Below, one piece after another: positions 62,658 to 64,000 of a DNA stretch of 64,000 nucleotides (position 1 is the stretch's first letter; each line of letters starts with the position of its first letter). A program made the translations under genes and the position numbers. Below the pieces are notes generated by a model that searched no databases, was not told the DNA's origin, and was given only the letters and a program-made list of their open reading frames with translations. This stretch comes from Paracoccus caeni (lineage in GTDB: Bacteria; Pseudomonadota; Alphaproteobacteria; Rhodobacterales; Rhodobacteraceae): positions 1 to 64,000 of the forward strand of contig NZ_JAEPRQ010000012.1 in NCBI RefSeq assembly GCF_016629665.1, written 5' to 3'.

Positions 62658-62962
62658 AGCATTTTGCCCTGTCAGCTGGTTGGACCGGTGGTATGTATGC
62701 AAGAACGAAGCATTGCAATCGCATCAGAGCCAAGCGCTTGGGCGTGCCGGGATCCATCAGTGCTTTCCCGGCACGCCCGCCTCATATCATGACTGACGTC
62801 AGGCCAGTCACGCGGCCGGCGAAAATTCGAACCAGCCTGGTGGGCTCCGAGCGGGTTCGCCACCATTCCCACCACCGCGCTCGATCCGCCCCACAGTGCG
62901 GCGTCTCCTGCGGTCCCCGCGCTTGATTTGGGTCCGGGTCCCCATCGGTCGTTGAAGCGTGG
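62658..62962. other. Gap between transposition module and partition genes
   Basis: About 300 bases containing the 62740-62778 hairpin and a small dyad TGACTG...CAGTCA at ~62788-62810. No gene is seen. The right end of the second element may lie here, but no repeat matching its left side could be identified. Confidence 0.4.
62740..62778 (+). terminator. Strong hairpin after the second transposition module
   Basis: GGGCGTGCCGGG (62740-62751) and CCCGGCACGCCC (62767-62778) form a perfect 12-pair stem with a 15-base loop, ~80 bases after the last gene of the module. No T tract follows, so it may stabilise the 3' end, terminate inefficiently, or be part of a transposon end. Confidence 0.5.
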
Positions 62963-63883
62963 TCAGGCAGCCGCCTCTGGCGGCAGCGTGGATGTCATGT
63001 CAGCGATCACTTGGAATTCGGTCAGAAACTCGGGGCGATTATGCATCAGATAGCGCACTATCCGTGCGTTCCCGAGCAACTTCGCCAAGTAGCCCTTGAT
63101 GATGGTCAGATGCAGGTGATCCTGACCGTAAGTCTCCTGGATAGAGGTGATCGCCTCCTGAAGGCGCGCCAGCTCGTTTTCCATCCGAGCCATTGCCTCG
63201 GGTGAGATGCCCTTGAGACGCTTGGGTTTTGCGCCCTCCATCAGCTGTGCCTGAGGGGTTCCGGCCAGAATCGCAGAGGCATAAGCTGCCGAATAGTTAT
63301 TGGCATTAACGAGCAGTTCGGCGGCTTCGACTTGGCGCAGCGGCTTCATCTTCCTGAGGGTTTCGAACACCACCATGGGACAGGGCTTGTCCTTGAGGAT
63401 GGCAATTGTCTCGTCACTGATTCCGTTCAGCATGCGGAACTTGCGGCGGACGGTCTGGGGATTGATGTCCAGCGCTCTGGCGATTTTTTCTTCAGGTACG
63501 CCTCGTTCGATGGCGCGGCGGATCATCCTGTGTTCCTGAATCGACGACAACCGGCTGATCCGCTTATTATAGGTGAAGGCTTCGTCGTCGGTGGAAATCA
63601 GACACTCAACTGATTCAATACCGAGATCCTTCAGCACTTCGATACGAACATGCCCATCCAGCAGAAGGAAGGTACCCGGATTTGATGGGTCGCGAGCGAC
63701 CACAGGCGGCTCCACAAGGCCAACTTCGCGGATCGAAGCGGCGATCTGCTGGTACTTTCTGCTCGATTTTGTTGCTTTCCTAAGCGTCCGAACCGGCAAA
63801 AGAGCGTTGACGGGCAGCGTCACGCATGCGTCCTCAAAGCTGTGGAGGACGGCGTCAAAGTGGCAGCGATCCTTTCGCGTCAT
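62963..63883 (-). CDS. ParB/RepB-like partition protein, second of a pair
   Basis: 306 residues. The ParB N-terminal domain has ALLPVRTLRKATKSSRKYQQ, IREVGLVEPPVVARDPSNPG and LLLDGHVRIEVLKDLG. A helix-turn-helix follows (RGVPEEKIARALDINPQTVR), then a RepB-type C-terminal helical region (NARIVRYLMHNRPEFLTEFQ). Such proteins bind centromere-like DNA in plasmid partition or act as ParB-like regulators on integrated elements. The start overlaps the stop of the upstream frame by ATGA, so two similar proteins are co-produced. Confidence 0.85.
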   Translation of the reverse strand: MTRKDRCHFDAVLHSFEDACVTLPVNALLPVRTLRKATKSSRKYQQIAASIREVGLVEPPVVARDPSNPGTFLLLDGHVRIEVLKDLGIESVECLISTDDEAFTYNKRISRLSSIQEHRMIRRAIERGVPEEKIARALDINPQTVRRKFRMLNGISDETIAILKDKPCPMVVFETLRKMKPLRQVEAAELLVNANNYSAAYASAILAGTPQAQLMEGAKPKRLKGISPEAMARMENELARLQEAITSIQETYGQDHLHLTIIKGYLAKLLGNARIVRYLMHNRPEFLTEFQVIADMTSTLPPEAAA

Positions 63884-64000
63884 GGGTTCGTCCTCGATTG
63901 CTCTGCCAGATATGTGGGCATAGCTTCGAGATTTTCCGCGCGCAGCAGCGTCAGGAAGTTCTCATCGCTCCGCAGCGCACGGAACGCTTCCGCAACAAAG
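63880..64000 (-). CDS. Partial gene: C-terminus of a ParB/RepB-like protein
   Basis: The frame runs off the window edge. The visible 39 residues (FVAEAFRALRSDENFLTLLR then AENLEAMPTYLAEQSRTNP) match the RepB-type C-terminus 'NF..LLRAE.L..MP..L'. It overlaps the start of the next gene by ATGA. The rest lies outside the window. Confidence 0.65.
   Translation of the reverse strand, partial: FVAEAFRALRSDENFLTLLRAENLEAMPTYLAEQSRTNP

Noticed and set aside
62815..62875. tRNA-like GGTTCGAAT sequence on the minus strand
   Set aside because: The bases around it do not form a T-arm or acceptor stem, and no anticodon arm is present.
1..64000. CRISPR array or cas genes
   Set aside because: No regularly spaced direct repeats and no Cas-like proteins were seen; the Tn7-like modules are not CRISPR-associated here.

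Overview
The window looks like a high-GC alphaproteobacterial replicon, most likely from the Rhodobacterales (Paracoccus/Roseobacter type). The grounds are gene style and content: ATGA stop/start overlaps, a TAXI-type TRAP transporter, a DUF4781-like toxin scaffold, an Acr3/ArsH arsenic operon and RepB/ParB-like plasmid partition genes at the right edge. No rRNA, tRNA or CRISPR array was seen. The sequence alone does not show whether this is chromosome or plasmid.

Layout, left to right. (1) 0.3-5 kb: an orphan Phd/YefM-type antitoxin with a clear palindromic operator, then a large polymorphic toxin with a C-terminal zinc-dependent deaminase domain, followed by its probable immunity gene. (2) 5-10 kb: a 2,3-butanediol-type dehydrogenase and a SnoaL-FMO fusion monooxygenase, read from a promoter region next to an AcoR-like regulator whose AAA+ domain has lost the GAFTGA and Walker B signatures. 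(3) 10.5-14 kb: a shikimate-dehydrogenase-like enzyme and a GMC oxidoreductase, divergent from an AraC regulator. (4) 14-20.5 kb: a short tyrosine recombinase, a BCCT transporter, and a TAXI binding protein with a fused TRAP permease. (5) 20.8-26.3 kb: metal resistance on the minus strand (arsR, a dual-domain arsC, acr3, arsH, a PadR fragment, chrA), plus a frameshifted TSUP permease gene. (6) 27.4-62.7 kb: an accessory island.

The island is bracketed by two divergent Tn7-like transposition modules in the same orientation. Each has a Ner-like regulator, tnsA, tnsB, tnsC and tniQ. Between them lie a type VI secretion adaptor/effector/immunity remnant, an antiphage operon, an intact IS3-family element sitting among IS debris, a truncated PIN-like gene, a DUF3883 gene and a HigA-like gene. 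The antiphage operon runs HTH, dcm, vsr, drmD, drmMI, drmA, drmB, drmC. It is a class 1 DISARM gene set with a cytosine methyltransferase and a Vsr nuclease in front, and from dcm onward every gene overlaps the next, so it reads as one translationally coupled unit.

The most novel-looking signals are these. The two Tn7-like modules share a noncoding leader between ner and tnsA (short ORF, hairpin, conserved blocks). The second module's TnsA has lost its catalytic Asp/Lys pair and its C-terminal domain. A fifth gene of unknown function overlaps the end of the second tniQ. The DISARM set is combined with dcm and vsr. The transposon ends could not be assigned, so the true borders of the two elements are open.
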